64,000 bases of DNA from Micromonospora ureilytica (GCF_015751765.1 NZ_JADOTX010000001.1:1860001-1924000); one strand, 5' to 3'. Positions 34,332 through 43,662 are shown, numbered from the stretch's first letter. Program-made: numbers and translations. Notes: generated by a model from the letters alone, not told the origin.

Positions 34332-35513
34332 TCAGTCGGCGGGTTGCCGCAGCCGCAGGCCCGGCGTTGTCTCCCGGGCTGCTCCGGGAAACAGGATGTG
34401 ACCGGCCAACCCGAGCGCCACGATCGTGGCCACCAGCACCGGCGGCCAACCACCGGCCCACGGCAGCACCAGCAGCGGCAGGAGCTGCCAGGCAATTCGC
34501 CGCCACGGCACGACCCACGACACCGCCATGGTGAACAGGACGCGGCCGACCACGAACAGCGTCGGGCCGGTGATGATCAGCACGAGCCACGGCACCGGCG
34601 TCGTTCCGGTCGGCCTGGTGACGACCAGGTCGAAGGCGGCGGCAGTGCTGGCCACGCCGGCCAGCATGACCAGGTGGGTGAACGGGGCCAGTCGCGTTGC
34701 CTGGCTCCCGTGGGACCCGGCCGTCACCAACAACTCGCCGGCGCGGAAGACATAGATCTGCCAGAGCAGCAACATGGTGGCAAAGGCGCAGAGCAGGGAG
34801 GTGAGCCGGAGGTGATCGAGATGGCCCCGGCTGACCTGCAGCGTCGGCAACAGGATGATGTCGCCGAGGGCCAGGATGATGAACTGTTGGTACCGCTCGC
34901 CCAGGTGCTCGGTGGTCCGCCCGTACTGCGCGAGCGGCACCCGGCCCAGCCAGGGTGTGGGATAGCGGGCCGCCCCGGCGACCAGGTCGATCGTTATGGC
35001 GATCGTCCAGAGCCCCCAGTTCGGAGTCTCTGACAGCGCGCCGAGGACCCAGAAGACGCCGGACACCGTGAACCAGAAGAGAAACCGGGTGGCCCGTTCC
35101 CGGGCCGTCCGGTGCCCCTGCCGGTGCAACGCGGTGACCAGGATGATGCAGCGAATCACGTGCGTGCCGACGTACGAGATCACGAAGAGCAGCAGGTGCC
35201 CGATGCTGACCATCGGCAGCGATGCCGCCATCCCCACCGACCCGACCATGGCGATCATCAGGATGGCCTGGATCGGGCGTTGCTGCGGATCGTAGAACTC
35301 GGTGGTGGTCGTGGTGACCGACCACGTCCACCAGACGGCGGTCAGCATCAGCAGCAGCTTGGCGCCGCCGGACCAGGAGAGCTCTTCGGACAACAGTTTC
35401 GATGTCAGTGCGAGCGCGGCCACGAAGACCACGTCGAAGAGCAGCTCCAGCAGCGTTGCCCGGGTCGACTGGTCCCGCCGGCGTACCAGCGCCGCATTCC
35501 CTTTGGTGGTCAT
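34332..35513 (-). CDS. LtrA-family membrane protein, copy 2 (tandem paralogue)
   Basis: 393 residues, collinear with copy 1 across the whole length (e.g. RATLLELLFDVVFVAALALT; EFYDPQQRPIQAILMIAMVG; GERYQQFIILALGDIILLPT), differing mostly in membrane-facing residues and loops. The DNA before both start codons is also similar, including the GGGAGG site and the following GC-rich stretch (34237-34330 versus 35514-35610). The duplicated unit is about 1.28 kb and includes promoter-side DNA. The first gene of the pair in transcription order is this one, divergent from a secreted protease. Confidence 0.85.
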   Translation of the reverse strand: MTTKGNAALVRRRDQSTRATLLELLFDVVFVAALALTSKLLSEELSWSGGAKLLLMLTAVWWTWSVTTTTTEFYDPQQRPIQAILMIAMVGSVGMAASLPMVSIGHLLLFVISYVGTHVIRCIILVTALHRQGHRTARERATRFLFWFTVSGVFWVLGALSETPNWGLWTIAITIDLVAGAARYPTPWLGRVPLAQYGRTTEHLGERYQQFIILALGDIILLPTLQVSRGHLDHLRLTSLLCAFATMLLLWQIYVFRAGELLVTAGSHGSQATRLAPFTHLVMLAGVASTAAAFDLVVTRPTGTTPVPWLVLIITGPTLFVVGRVLFTMAVSWVVPWRRIAWQLLPLLVLPWAGGWPPVLVATIVALGLAGHILFPGAARETTPGLRLRQPAD

Positions 35514-35685
35514 GCCTGGCCTCCCGCCGCGTCTCCCGGGGAATTATCGGCGGCCCCGACACGGGCCGTCCCCGGATCGGTGATTCCCGCCCGGCGGCGA
35601 AGAGGGCGGCCGGAGGTTGCCACGGCGTCGGACGCCGGGCGATGCTTGACCGCATCCATAAATCTCGATCTCTCCGGAGGTTCGG

Positions 35686-36549
35686 ATGCGCCGCTCCCCG
35701 TTGGCCGCCCTCGTCCTGACCATCCTGCTGCTCGTCGCGCCCGGCGCGGCGCAGGCCGCGGTCCCCGACCGGGCCGCCACACCCGCCGCCGACCCGGCGG
35801 CCCTGCTGACCGGGGTACGCACGGCGGGCACCGCCTGGGGTCTCGACCCCGCCACCGGCCGGATGACCCTCACCGTCGACGACACCGTGGCCCCCGGCGA
35901 GTTGGCCGCGCTGCGGGCGGTGGCCGACCGGGCCGGCGTGCTGCTGCGCCGCGAACCCGGAACGCTGCGCCCCCTGATCGCCGGCGGGCAGGGCATCTAC
36001 GGCGGCGGCGGCGCGCGCTGCTCGCTCGGTGCGAACGCGCGCAGCGGCAGCACCTACTACGTGATCACCGCAGGTCACTGCACCACCGCAGCCGCCACCT
36101 GGTACACCGACAGCGCCCAGACCACAGTGCTCGGCACCCGCACCGCCACCAGCTACCCCACCAACGACTACGGGCTGATCCGCTACACCGGTCGGATCGC
36201 CCACCCGAGCGCGGTCTACACCCATCCCGGCCTGCTGCCCATCAACGGCCCCGGCAACGCGTACATCGGTCAGGCGGTGTGCCGCAGTGGCAGCACCACA
36301 GGCGTGCGCTGCGGCACGGTCACCGGTCTGAACCAGACCGTCAACTACGCCACCGGCGTGATCTACGGCCTGATCCGCACCAACATCTGCGCCGAGCCGG
36401 GGGACAGCGGCGGACCGCTCTACGTGGCCTCCACCGGCAGGATCATCGGCATCCTCTCCGGCGGCACCGGCAACTGCACCGCCGGCGGCACCACCTACTA
36501 CCAGCCGATCGCGGAGGTGCTGGCCGCGTACGGGCTGACGTTGCCCTGA
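35686..36549 (+). CDS. Secreted streptogrisin-type serine protease (family S1)
   Basis: 287 residues with GGAGG six bases before the ATG. Signal peptide (1-25, ending AAQA), a short activation propeptide (about 26-105, MTLTVDDTVAPGEL-type) and a chymotrypsin-fold protease of the alpha-lytic/streptogrisin group. The catalytic triad is His131 (TAGHC), Asp161 (NDYGLIRY) and Ser241 (GDSGGP). Six cysteines are arranged as in that group. The pro-region is shorter than in most streptogrisins. It is divergent from the LtrA pair and unlinked to them in function. Confidence 0.93.
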   Translation: MRRSPLAALVLTILLLVAPGAAQAAVPDRAATPAADPAALLTGVRTAGTAWGLDPATGRMTLTVDDTVAPGELAALRAVADRAGVLLRREPGTLRPLIAGGQGIYGGGGARCSLGANARSGSTYYVITAGHCTTAAATWYTDSAQTTVLGTRTATSYPTNDYGLIRYTGRIAHPSAVYTHPGLLPINGPGNAYIGQAVCRSGSTTGVRCGTVTGLNQTVNYATGVIYGLIRTNICAEPGDSGGPLYVASTGRIIGILSGGTGNCTAGGTTYYQPIAEVLAAYGLTLP

Positions 36550-36643
36550 CCGCAGAGGTGTGACGTACGACGGGTTGCCCGTCCCGCGCGGGGCACCTAG
36601 GCTCGGCGACGCCCAGCACCCCCGCCGCGAGGACGTGTGCCCG

Positions 36644-37669
36644 ATGCCGACCGCCCCCCGACCTGAGCAGGCGAGCGCCCCGGCCGGCCTTCCGTCGATC
36701 GAGGTGGCCGCGGTGGGGGAGACGATGGTGGTGCTCTGCCCCGCGCCCGGTGAGCCGCTGGAGCACGCCGAACGGGTCGCCGTCTCGGTCGGTGGAGCCG
36801 AGTCCAACGTGGCCGGTTACCTGGCCCGCCTGGGACACCTGACGACCTGGGTGAGCCGGGTCGGCGACGACCCCTTCGGCCGTGCCGTCGTCCGGCACGT
36901 CGCCGCCGCCGGCGTCCGCGTCGACCAGGTGTGCGTGGACCCGGCCGCCCCCACCGGCCTGTACGTCAAGGACCCGGGCCCGGAGGGGACCGCAGTGCAC
37001 TACTACCGGGCCGGGTCGGCCGCCGCCCGGATGGACCCCGCCACGCTGGCCGATCCGGCGTTGGCCGGTGCCCGGGTGCTGCACCTGTCCGGGATCACAG
37101 CGGCGCTGTCCGCCTCCTGCCGGGCGCTGGTCGAGCACGCGGTGACCGACCGACCGCTGGCGGACGCGCTGGTCAGCTTCGACGTCAACCACCGGGCCCG
37201 GCTGTGGCCCGCTGAGCAGGCCGCGCCGGTGCTGCGCGACCTCGCCAACCGTTGCGACCTCGTCTTCGTCGGGCAGGACGAGGCGGAAACCCTCTGGGGC
37301 GCCACCGACCCGGCGGCCGTACGTGAGCTGTTGCCCGCTCCGCAGACCGTGGTGGTCAAGGACGGCGCGGTCGGCGCCACGGCACTGGTCCGCGACGCCG
37401 AACCGGTCTTCGTACCCGCACCCCGGGTGACGGTGGTGGAGCCGGTCGGCGCCGGAGACGCGTTCGCCGCCGGCTACCTGGCCGGGCTGCTCCGCGGCCT
37501 CGACCCCGTACGGCGGTTGCGCCTCGGCCACCTCGTCGCGGCACAGGCGTTGACCAGCAGCGGCGACAACGCCCCGGTCCCGCCGTGGGCCTGGTTCGAG
37601 AAGCTGATCGACGCCCCCGCCGACGCCTGGTCACCGCTCGACCTGACCGACCCGGGGGAGACGACCTGA
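36644..37669 (+). CDS. kdgK: PfkB-family 2-dehydro-3-deoxygluconokinase
   Basis: 341 residues with GAGGAC upstream of ATG at 36644. PfkB motifs: VSVGGAESNVAGYLARLG near the N-terminus and VVEPVGAGDAFAAGYLAGLL near the C-terminus (GAGD with the catalytic Asp). VSFDVNHRARLW and VFVGQDEAETLWG fit KDG kinase of bacterial type. It phosphorylates 2-keto-3-deoxygluconate to KDPG. The next gene, 55 bases on, encodes the aldolase that splits that product, which supports this assignment over other sugar kinases. Sugar source (pectin, alginate or gluconate) is not determined. Confidence 0.85.
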   Translation: MPTAPRPEQASAPAGLPSIEVAAVGETMVVLCPAPGEPLEHAERVAVSVGGAESNVAGYLARLGHLTTWVSRVGDDPFGRAVVRHVAAAGVRVDQVCVDPAAPTGLYVKDPGPEGTAVHYYRAGSAAARMDPATLADPALAGARVLHLSGITAALSASCRALVEHAVTDRPLADALVSFDVNHRARLWPAEQAAPVLRDLANRCDLVFVGQDEAETLWGATDPAAVRELLPAPQTVVVKDGAVGATALVRDAEPVFVPAPRVTVVEPVGAGDAFAAGYLAGLLRGLDPVRRLRLGHLVAAQALTSSGDNAPVPPWAWFEKLIDAPADAWSPLDLTDPGETT

Positions 37670-37724
37670 GTCGGGCCCTCGGCCCGCAGTAACAGTTTCA
37701 CCGCGACCTCGGATGGAGTGCACC

Positions 37725-38333
37725 ATGACCACACCGGACTTCGACCACATCTTCGGCGGCGCCCGGGTGATGGCGATCCTGCGCGGCCTGCCGGTCGCCG
37801 AGACCGTTCGGCTCGCCGAGCGTGCCTGGGACCTCGGCATCGACGTGGTGGAGGTTCCGGTGGCCACCGCCGACGCGGTGCCGGCGCTGCGGGCCGCCGT
37901 CGAGGCGGGGGCCGAGCGTGACCGGATCGTCGGCGCCGGCACCGTGCTCGACGTCGAACAGGTCGCCGCGGCGGCCGACGCGGGCGCCCGGTTCACCGTC
38001 GCCCCCGGCCTGGATCTCGCGGTCGCCGACGCCGCCGCCGCGCGTGGCCTGCCGCACCTGCCCGGTGTGGCCACCCCCACCGAGGCCCAGCAGGCACTGC
38101 GCCACGGCCTCACCTGGCTCAAGGCGTTCCCCGCGATCTCCCTCGGGCCGGCCTGGTTCAAGGCAGTGGCCGGCCCGCTGCCGCAGTTGCGCTTCGTCGC
38201 GACCGGCGGCCTGGACGCGGGCAACGCGGGAGCGTTCCTACAAGCGGGCGTACGCGTGGTGGCCGTCGGCTCCGCCCTCTCCGACCCCACCCAGCTGGAC
38301 GCCCTAGCCAACCTAACCCGCCCCACCCCCTAA
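37725..38333 (+). CDS. eda: KDPG/KHG aldolase
   Basis: 202 residues from ATG at 37725 (GGAG six bases before). Class I aldolase of the Entner-Doudoroff type: RVMAILRG with the Arg, IDVVEVPVAT with the Glu, GAGTVLD and HGLTWLKAFPA with the Schiff-base Lys. It cleaves 2-keto-3-deoxy-6-phosphogluconate to pyruvate and glyceraldehyde 3-phosphate, and often also KHG. Placed directly behind the KDG kinase, it completes a short pathway. The element at 38379-38446 lies after it and may terminate the operon. Confidence 0.9.
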   Translation: MTTPDFDHIFGGARVMAILRGLPVAETVRLAERAWDLGIDVVEVPVATADAVPALRAAVEAGAERDRIVGAGTVLDVEQVAAAADAGARFTVAPGLDLAVADAAAARGLPHLPGVATPTEAQQALRHGLTWLKAFPAISLGPAWFKAVAGPLPQLRFVATGGLDAGNAGAFLQAGVRVVAVGSALSDPTQLDALANLTRPTP

Positions 38334-38378
38334 CCCGCCCCCTAACCCGCCCCGCCCCCCGCCCCGCCCCACCGCGTC

Positions 38379-38446
38379 GATCTTGCACTTACTGTTGTCG
38401 ATGCGTCCTGATTCGCGACTTTGGTCGGGACAGAAAGTGCAAGATC
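38379..38446. repeat. GATC-bounded palindromic element, type A copy 2
   Basis: 68-bp element. GATCTTGCACTTACTGTTG (38379-38397) faces GACAGAAAGTGCAAGATC (38429-38446), 16 or more of 18 positions complementary. Eighteen bases are identical to copy 1 at 15653. It lies in the 266-base gap after eda, which otherwise contains only GC-rich tract and a purine-rich stretch. Confidence 0.75.
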
Positions 38447-38599
38447 GGCGCGGCGGGGCGGCGCGGGGCGGTGGGGAGAGGGCGGGGACCGTGGCGGGGT
38501 TGTGCCATGGCGTAAGTGCGTCGGGGGTGGGGGCGGGGTTGGGCTGGGCTCTGCGTCGATGCTGTGGTGCGTACCACTTCTCGACACAAAGAGGTCATC

Positions 38600-41500
38600 G
38601 TGGCTCTGTCTCACCGGCGCCGCCGATCCGGGCTGATCGCCCTCGGCGCCGCCCTCACCCTGGCGGCCGGGTTCACCCCACCCGGCGCGGGAGCGGCCGC
38701 CGCCCCGCCGAACAATCCCGACCGCCCGGTGGGCCAACCCCCGGCCGCCGCCGGACGCGCGTCCACCGTCACCCTGATCACCGGTGACACGGTCACGGTC
38801 ACCACCGCGGCGGACGGCAGCACGGTGTCGACGGTGCGCCGGCCGGACGGCAGCACCCCGAGCTTCCACCGCACCGTGCGTGACGGCGACACCTACGTCT
38901 ACCCGGACGCGGCACTGTCCTATGTCACCAGCGGTGTGCTGGACCGGCAACTGTTCAACGTCACCGACCTCATCGCCGACGGCTACGACGACGCGCACAC
39001 CGACGCGCTTCCGCTGATCGTCACGATGACCGACGCGGCGGCCCGCAACCGCACCCGCCCCGCCGTGGACGGCGCCGAGCTGGTCCGACAGTTGGACAGC
39101 GTGCAGGGCGCGGCGCTGACCCGCCAGCGCGCCACCGCCGACCGGTTCTGGACCGCGCTCACGGCCGGCTCGACCCGTCGTACCGGCGACGCCCCGACCC
39201 TGGCCAACGGCATCGCGAAGGTCTGGTTGGACGGCCGGGTGCACGCGGACCTGGCCGAGTCCACCGCGCAGATCGGCGCGCCGAAGCTGTGGGCCGAGGG
39301 CAACACCGCCGCCGGTGTCGACGTCGCGGTGCTCGACTCGGGGGCGGACGCCGAACACCCGGACCTCGTCGGCCAGATCGCCGAGTCCAGCAGTTTCGTG
39401 CCCGAGGAGCCCGACATCCTCGACTACAAGGGCCACGGCACGCACGTCGCCTCGACGATCGCCGGCACCGGTGCCGCGTCCGGTGGCGCCGAGCGGGGCG
39501 TCGCCCCCGGCGCACGGCTGCACATCGGCAAGGTGCTCAACAGCGAGGGCAGCGGGCAGAACTCGTGGATCATCGCCGGCATGGAGTGGGCGGCCCGCGA
39601 GCAGAAGGCCCGGGTGGTCAGCATGAGCCTCGGCGGTGAGGCCACCGACGGCAGCGACCCGATGAGCCAGGCCGTCGACCGACTCAGCGCCGAGACCGGT
39701 GCCCTGTTCGTGATCGCCGCCGGCAACAGCGGCCCGGCAACCATCGGCAGCCCGGGTGCCGCCAACTCCGCGCTCACCGTGGGCGCCGTCGACAACACCG
39801 ACCACCTCGCCGACTTCTCCAGCCAGGGCCCACGCGCCGGCGACGGCGGGCTGAAGCCCGAGATCACCGCCCCCGGCGTGGACATCCTGGCGGCCCGCTC
39901 CCACCTCGTGCGGGGCGGCTCCGGGGACTACACGCTGATGAGCGGCACGTCGATGGCCACCCCGCACGTGGCCGGCACGGCCGCGCTGGTCGCCGCCGCC
40001 CACCCGGAGTGGACCGGTCAGCGGATCAAGGAAGCGCTGGTCAGCACGGTCAAGGCCACCCCCGAGTACACCCCGTACCAGGCGGGCGCCGGTCGGGTCG
40101 ACGCGGTCGCCGCCGCGCACGCCACCGTCTTCGCCACCCCGAGCGCCTACTCCGGCTTCCAGGCGTGGCCTCAGCAGCCGGGCATGACCGTCGACCGCAC
40201 TGTCACCTACACCAACGTCGGCAGCGCGCCGGTCGCCCTGAAGCTGGCCCTCGACGCGGCCACCGCGCCGGCCGGCCTGTTCGCGCTCTCCGCCGACCGG
40301 GTCACCGTGCCGGCGGGTGGCACCGCCACCGTGACGGTGACCGCCGCGTACGACAAGCTGCCGGTGGAGAAGCAGGTCAGCGGCATGATCGTCGCCACCG
40401 ACGACGCCGGTGCGGTGCGCGGCCGCACCCTGATCGGCGCCGGCAAGGAGGGCCAGCGGCAGAACCTGACGCTGGTCGCCAAGGACCGGGACGGCAAGCC
40501 GCTCGTCGGCAAGGTCATCCTCACCACCGACACCCTGTTCACCGCCGTGGACCTACCCGAGAGCGGCACCGCGACGCTGCGGCTGCCGGTGGCGAGTTGG
40601 AACGGTTGGATCTCCGCCGACGTGCGCGGCGCGCACGGGCCGCACTCCAAGGGCATGGCGATGCTCAGCTTCACCGACGTCAACCTGGACCGGGACCGCA
40701 CCGTCACCCTGGACGCCCGCGCCGCCCGACAGGTGCAGGCCCGGGTGCCGCAGGAGGCCACCGCCAGCGCGCTGCGGATGGACATCCACAGGTCCACGAA
40801 GAACGGTCTCACCGAGAGTCAGGTGTTGCCCGACGACTCGTACGACAGCATGTGGGCGTTGCCGACGAGCCGTCCGGTCACCGACGGCGAGTTCGAGTTC
40901 GGCGCCCGGTGGCGGCTGGAGCAGCCGGCCCTCACCGTCTCGGCGGGCGGTCGCTCGTACGACGATCTGTTGGTGAAGCGGGCGACCCCGGCGCTGCCGG
41001 CCGGTCGTCGCCAACTGGACGCGGTCTACGTCGCCGATGCGTCGGCGGCGGGGCTGGCCAAGCGGCCGGTCCGGGACCGGGCCGTGGTGGTGCGCCGTAG
41101 TGACAGCGTGGACATCGCCACCCAGGCGCAGGCCGCCGCCGCGGCCGGGGCGAAGCTGCTGTTGGTGGTCAACGACGGCGTGGGCCGGCTCCAGCCCTGG
41201 GACGAGGCCCCGTGGAGCCCGGCGAGCCCGGCTCCGGTGACCGTGGCCACGCTCGGCGCGGACGAGGGTGGGCAGCTCATCGCCGCGCTGGAGCACGGCG
41301 CGGTGCGGCTCACCGTCGAGTCGCACCCGGAGACCACCTACCTGTACGACGTGGCGCACCACTGGACCGGCACCGTGCCGGCCGATCCGACCTACCGGCC
41401 CACGAAGCGGCAGCTGGCCCGGGTCGACGTGGAGTTCCGTAACTACCGGCAGGGTAAGGCGCTGGAGTTCCGCACCGACGTCTGGCGCGGCTGGGCGTCG

Positions 41501-42313
41501 AGCAACCAGGAGCCGGCCCCGGCGCAGGGCCGGCGAACCGACTGGGTGAGCGCCGATCAGCTGTGGATCGACGACGCGTTCATCGCCGGCGAGACCGGCC
41601 AGCACCTGCAGGCGGTCACCACGTACCCGGCCGGTAGGCCGAGCGCCGTCACCTGGTTCGGGCCGATCCAGCGGCCCCGGATGGGCGGGAACTACGTGCC
41701 GGTGCGGTATCTCGACACCGTCTACCTGCCCGCGCCCGGGTGGGGTGACGGCGGCGGCCACATCGGTGAGGCGTACGCCAACTACGACATGGTCAACCGC
41801 ACCACCCTCTACCAGGGTGACAAGGAACTCAACTGGGGTAACGCCGAGTACCTCCAGGTCTCCGGGCTGGCGTCTCAGCGACTGCCGTACCGGCTGGTGG
41901 TGGAGAACGACCGGGCCGCCTGGACCAACCCGTACTCCCGGCAGACCCGCACCGAGTGGGGCTTCCGCTCGGCGGTCACCGGGGAGGAATCGGCCGAGGT
42001 GCTGCCGATGATCCAGCTGGACTACCAGGTGGCCATCGACTCCGCCGGCAGGGCGTCGCGGCGTACGCCGCTGACCGTTGTCGCCTCGCACCTGCCCGAC
42101 GTCAGGGGCACGATCGGCGCGGTGACCGTCGAGGTGTCCTACGACGACGGGGCGACCTGGCAGAAGCAGCGGCTGACCCGGCACGGCGACGGCTGGCGTA
42201 CCTCGTTGGCCGCACCGGCGAAGGCCGGCTTCGTGAGCCTGCGCACCACCGCGCGGGACACCGCCGGCAACACCGTGAGCCAGAGCATCACGCGAGCGTT
42301 TGGCCTGCGCTGA
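38600..42313 (+). CDS. Large secreted subtilisin-like protease (S8)
   Basis: 1237 residues from GTG at 38600; GAGG precedes it. Signal peptide (about 1-38), an inhibitor-like propeptide, then the S8 catalytic domain: Asp246 (AVLDSGAD), His279 (HGTHVAST), Ser451 (GTSMATPHVAG). A fibronectin-like segment follows (about 525-620, MTVDRTVTYTNVGSAPVALK), then large accessory domains to the C-terminus, including a PA-like region (about 820-910, RDRAVVVRRSDS). The length is several times that of simple subtilisins. It is a secreted, probably multi-domain degradative protease; substrate not determinable. Confidence 0.92.
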   Translation: MALSHRRRRSGLIALGAALTLAAGFTPPGAGAAAAPPNNPDRPVGQPPAAAGRASTVTLITGDTVTVTTAADGSTVSTVRRPDGSTPSFHRTVRDGDTYVYPDAALSYVTSGVLDRQLFNVTDLIADGYDDAHTDALPLIVTMTDAAARNRTRPAVDGAELVRQLDSVQGAALTRQRATADRFWTALTAGSTRRTGDAPTLANGIAKVWLDGRVHADLAESTAQIGAPKLWAEGNTAAGVDVAVLDSGADAEHPDLVGQIAESSSFVPEEPDILDYKGHGTHVASTIAGTGAASGGAERGVAPGARLHIGKVLNSEGSGQNSWIIAGMEWAAREQKARVVSMSLGGEATDGSDPMSQAVDRLSAETGALFVIAAGNSGPATIGSPGAANSALTVGAVDNTDHLADFSSQGPRAGDGGLKPEITAPGVDILAARSHLVRGGSGDYTLMSGTSMATPHVAGTAALVAAAHPEWTGQRIKEALVSTVKATPEYTPYQAGAGRVDAVAAAHATVFATPSAYSGFQAWPQQPGMTVDRTVTYTNVGSAPVALKLALDAATAPAGLFALSADRVTVPAGGTATVTVTAAYDKLPVEKQVSGMIVATDDAGAVRGRTLIGAGKEGQRQNLTLVAKDRDGKPLVGKVILTTDTLFTAVDLPESGTATLRLPVASWNGWISADVRGAHGPHSKGMAMLSFTDVNLDRDRTVTLDARAARQVQARVPQEATASALRMDIHRSTKNGLTESQVLPDDSYDSMWALPTSRPVTDGEFEFGARWRLEQPALTVSAGGRSYDDLLVKRATPALPAGRRQLDAVYVADASAAGLAKRPVRDRAVVVRRSDSVDIATQAQAAAAAGAKLLLVVNDGVGRLQPWDEAPWSPASPAPVTVATLGADEGGQLIAALEHGAVRLTVESHPETTYLYDVAHHWTGTVPADPTYRPTKRQLARVDVEFRNYRQGKALEFRTDVWRGWASSNQEPAPAQGRRTDWVSADQLWIDDAFIAGETGQHLQAVTTYPAGRPSAVTWFGPIQRPRMGGNYVPVRYLDTVYLPAPGWGDGGGHIGEAYANYDMVNRTTLYQGDKELNWGNAEYLQVSGLASQRLPYRLVVENDRAAWTNPYSRQTRTEWGFRSAVTGEESAEVLPMIQLDYQVAIDSAGRASRRTPLTVVASHLPDVRGTIGAVTVEVSYDDGATWQKQRLTRHGDGWRTSLAAPAKAGFVSLRTTARDTAGNTVSQSITRAFGLR

Positions 42314-42324
42314 CTGTGCGGCCG

Positions 42325-42361
42325 GCCGCCGCCGGGGTGCCTCGCGCACCCCGGCGGCGGC
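42325..42361. terminator. 16-bp hairpin between convergent genes
   Basis: GCCGCCGCCGGGGTGC (42325-42340) pairs perfectly with 42346-42361 around CTCGC. It abuts the stop of the MarR gene and follows the protease stop by 11 bases, serving both. Confidence 0.8.
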
Positions 42362-42835
42362 TCAGTCGGTCGTCTCGGCCGTGCCGGCCCGCTGGAACGC
42401 GCGGGCCAGTTGGGCGAGGTCGAAGCCCTCGAAGTGCTGGAGGAACCGGCGGCGTACGGCGGCCAGGTGACTGGGCCAGGACTCCTCCAGGCGCGTGAAG
42501 CCCGCGTCGGTGAGGACGGCGTTCCAGCCGCGCGCGTCCTCCTCGCACCGCTCCCGCCGGACCAGGCCCTGCGTCTCCAGCCGGATGATCGTGCGGGTCA
42601 TGCCGCTGAGTGAGAGGTGGCAGAGCGCGGCGAGCTCGTTCATGCGCATCCGCCGGCCCGGCGTCTCGGACAGGTTCATCAGCGCGGTGTACTCGGTGAG
42701 TGGCAGCTGACGGTCACCGACCATGTCCGCGTCGATCGCGCGGGGCAGGACGTGCATGACCTGGCCCAGGGCGCGGACCAGGGATTCCTCGTCAGGGTTG
42801 AGAGGTTGCGGAGTCGCTGCGGAGGGGTTGGACAT
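42362..42835 (-). CDS. MarR-family regulator
   Basis: 157 residues if read from ATG at 42835; TATGGT (42842-42847) lies six bases upstream, so the mRNA would be leaderless at that ATG, and the ATG at 42841 falls inside the untranscribed promoter region. Winged helix: LPLTEYTALMNLSETPGRRMRMNELAALCHLSLSGMTRTI with the wing QGLVRRERCEEDARGWNAVLT. It is divergent from an FMN reductase with two dyads in between. It most likely represses both genes and is relieved by a small ligand or thiol-reactive stress. Confidence 0.9.
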   Translation of the reverse strand: MSNPSAATPQPLNPDEESLVRALGQVMHVLPRAIDADMVGDRQLPLTEYTALMNLSETPGRRMRMNELAALCHLSLSGMTRTIIRLETQGLVRRERCEEDARGWNAVLTDAGFTRLEESWPSHLAAVRRRFLQHFEGFDLAQLARAFQRAGTAETTD

Positions 42836-42846
42836 CCCCATACCAT

Positions 42847-42923
42847 ACTTGTTTGACTGAGCAAGTGCTCACCCTCCGTGTGACCATGCCCACGGACCAC
42901 GTATTTGCTTGACCAATCAAGCA
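42847..42923. promoter_or_regulatory. Two MarR-type operators in the divergent region
   Basis: Site 1 is ACTTGTTTGACTGAGCAAGT (42847-42866), site 2 TGCTTGACCAATCAAGCA (42906-42923). Both share TTGAC-N4-CAA with a dyad axis. Site 2 overlaps a -35 (TTGCTT, 42905-42910) paired to TAGCGT (42929-42934) at 18 bp, facing the FMN reductase. Site 1 overlaps the -10 region of the regulator. Confidence 0.75.
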
Positions 42924-42973
42924 CCGGTTAGCGTTCCCGTCGTCAGGCAAGGACCCTCTGAAAGGCGCCACAC

Positions 42974-43534
42974 ATGACCAGGATCGGGATCATCCTCGGA
43001 AGCACCCGCCCGGGGCGTAACGGCGAGGCCGTCGCCCGCTGGGTGCTCGAGATCGCCAAGCAGCGCTCCGACGCGGAGTACGAGCTGATCGACCTGCTCG
43101 ACTACCAGCTGCCGCACCTCGACGAGGCGTACCCGCCCTCGATGGGCCAGTACAGCCAGCCGCACACCAAGCGGTGGGCCGAGATGATCGCGTCGTTCGA
43201 CGGGTTCATCATGGTCACCCCCGAGTACAACCACTCGACCTCCGGCGCCCTGAAGAACGCTATCGACTTCCTGTACGCCGAGTGGAACAACAAGGCCGTC
43301 GGCTTCGTCAGCTACGGCTCGGTGGGCGGAACGCGCGCCGTGGAGCACCTGCGTCTGATCTCCGGTGAGCTGCAGATGGCCGACGTGCGCTCGCAGGTCG
43401 CGCTGTCGCTCTTCACCGACTTCGAGAACTTCAGCGTTTTCAAGCCCAACCAGTTCCACAAGGACTCGCTGACCGCCACGCTCGACCAGGTGGTCGCCTG
43501 GAGCACCGCGCTCGCTCCGCTGCGCAAGGGCTGA
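42974..43534 (+). CDS. NADPH-dependent FMN reductase
   Basis: 186 residues. The flavodoxin-like FMN-binding loop is GIILGSTRPGRNGEAVARWV at the N-terminus, with the second loop MVTPEYNHSTSGALKNAIDF, the hallmark of NADPH:FMN reductase/azoreductase and chromate reductase-like proteins. SYGSVGGTRAVEHLR is the third contact. It reduces flavin or quinones and protects from oxidative stress in many bacteria. Expression is probably repressed by the divergent MarR protein through the dyad at 42906-42923. Confidence 0.9.
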   Translation: MTRIGIILGSTRPGRNGEAVARWVLEIAKQRSDAEYELIDLLDYQLPHLDEAYPPSMGQYSQPHTKRWAEMIASFDGFIMVTPEYNHSTSGALKNAIDFLYAEWNNKAVGFVSYGSVGGTRAVEHLRLISGELQMADVRSQVALSLFTDFENFSVFKPNQFHKDSLTATLDQVVAWSTALAPLRKG

Positions 43535-43547
43535 GCGCTTCGCGCAT

Positions 43548-43587
43548 CCCGGAAACGGCCGCGGGGGATCCCGCGGCCGTTTCCGGG
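43548..43587. terminator. Perfect 18-bp hairpin
   Basis: CCCGGAAACGGCCGCGGG (43548-43565) and its complement 43570-43587 around GGAT. It lies 14 bases after the FMN reductase stop and is the strongest terminator-like stem in the window. Confidence 0.85.
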
Positions 43588-43662
43588 CGTTCCGGCACGC
43601 CGTGGTGTTCGTTGAGGGTGCGGCGGCCCGCGCCACGGCCACCGTCGGAAGGGCGCGTTCAC

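Noticed and set aside
33052..36807. A 1251-codon open frame on the minus strand covering LtrA 1 and beyond
   Set aside because: Only its last 394 codons (from 34236) encode LtrA; the rest is antisense to LtrA 2 and the protease gene, Arg/Gly/Ala-rich and without ribosome site.
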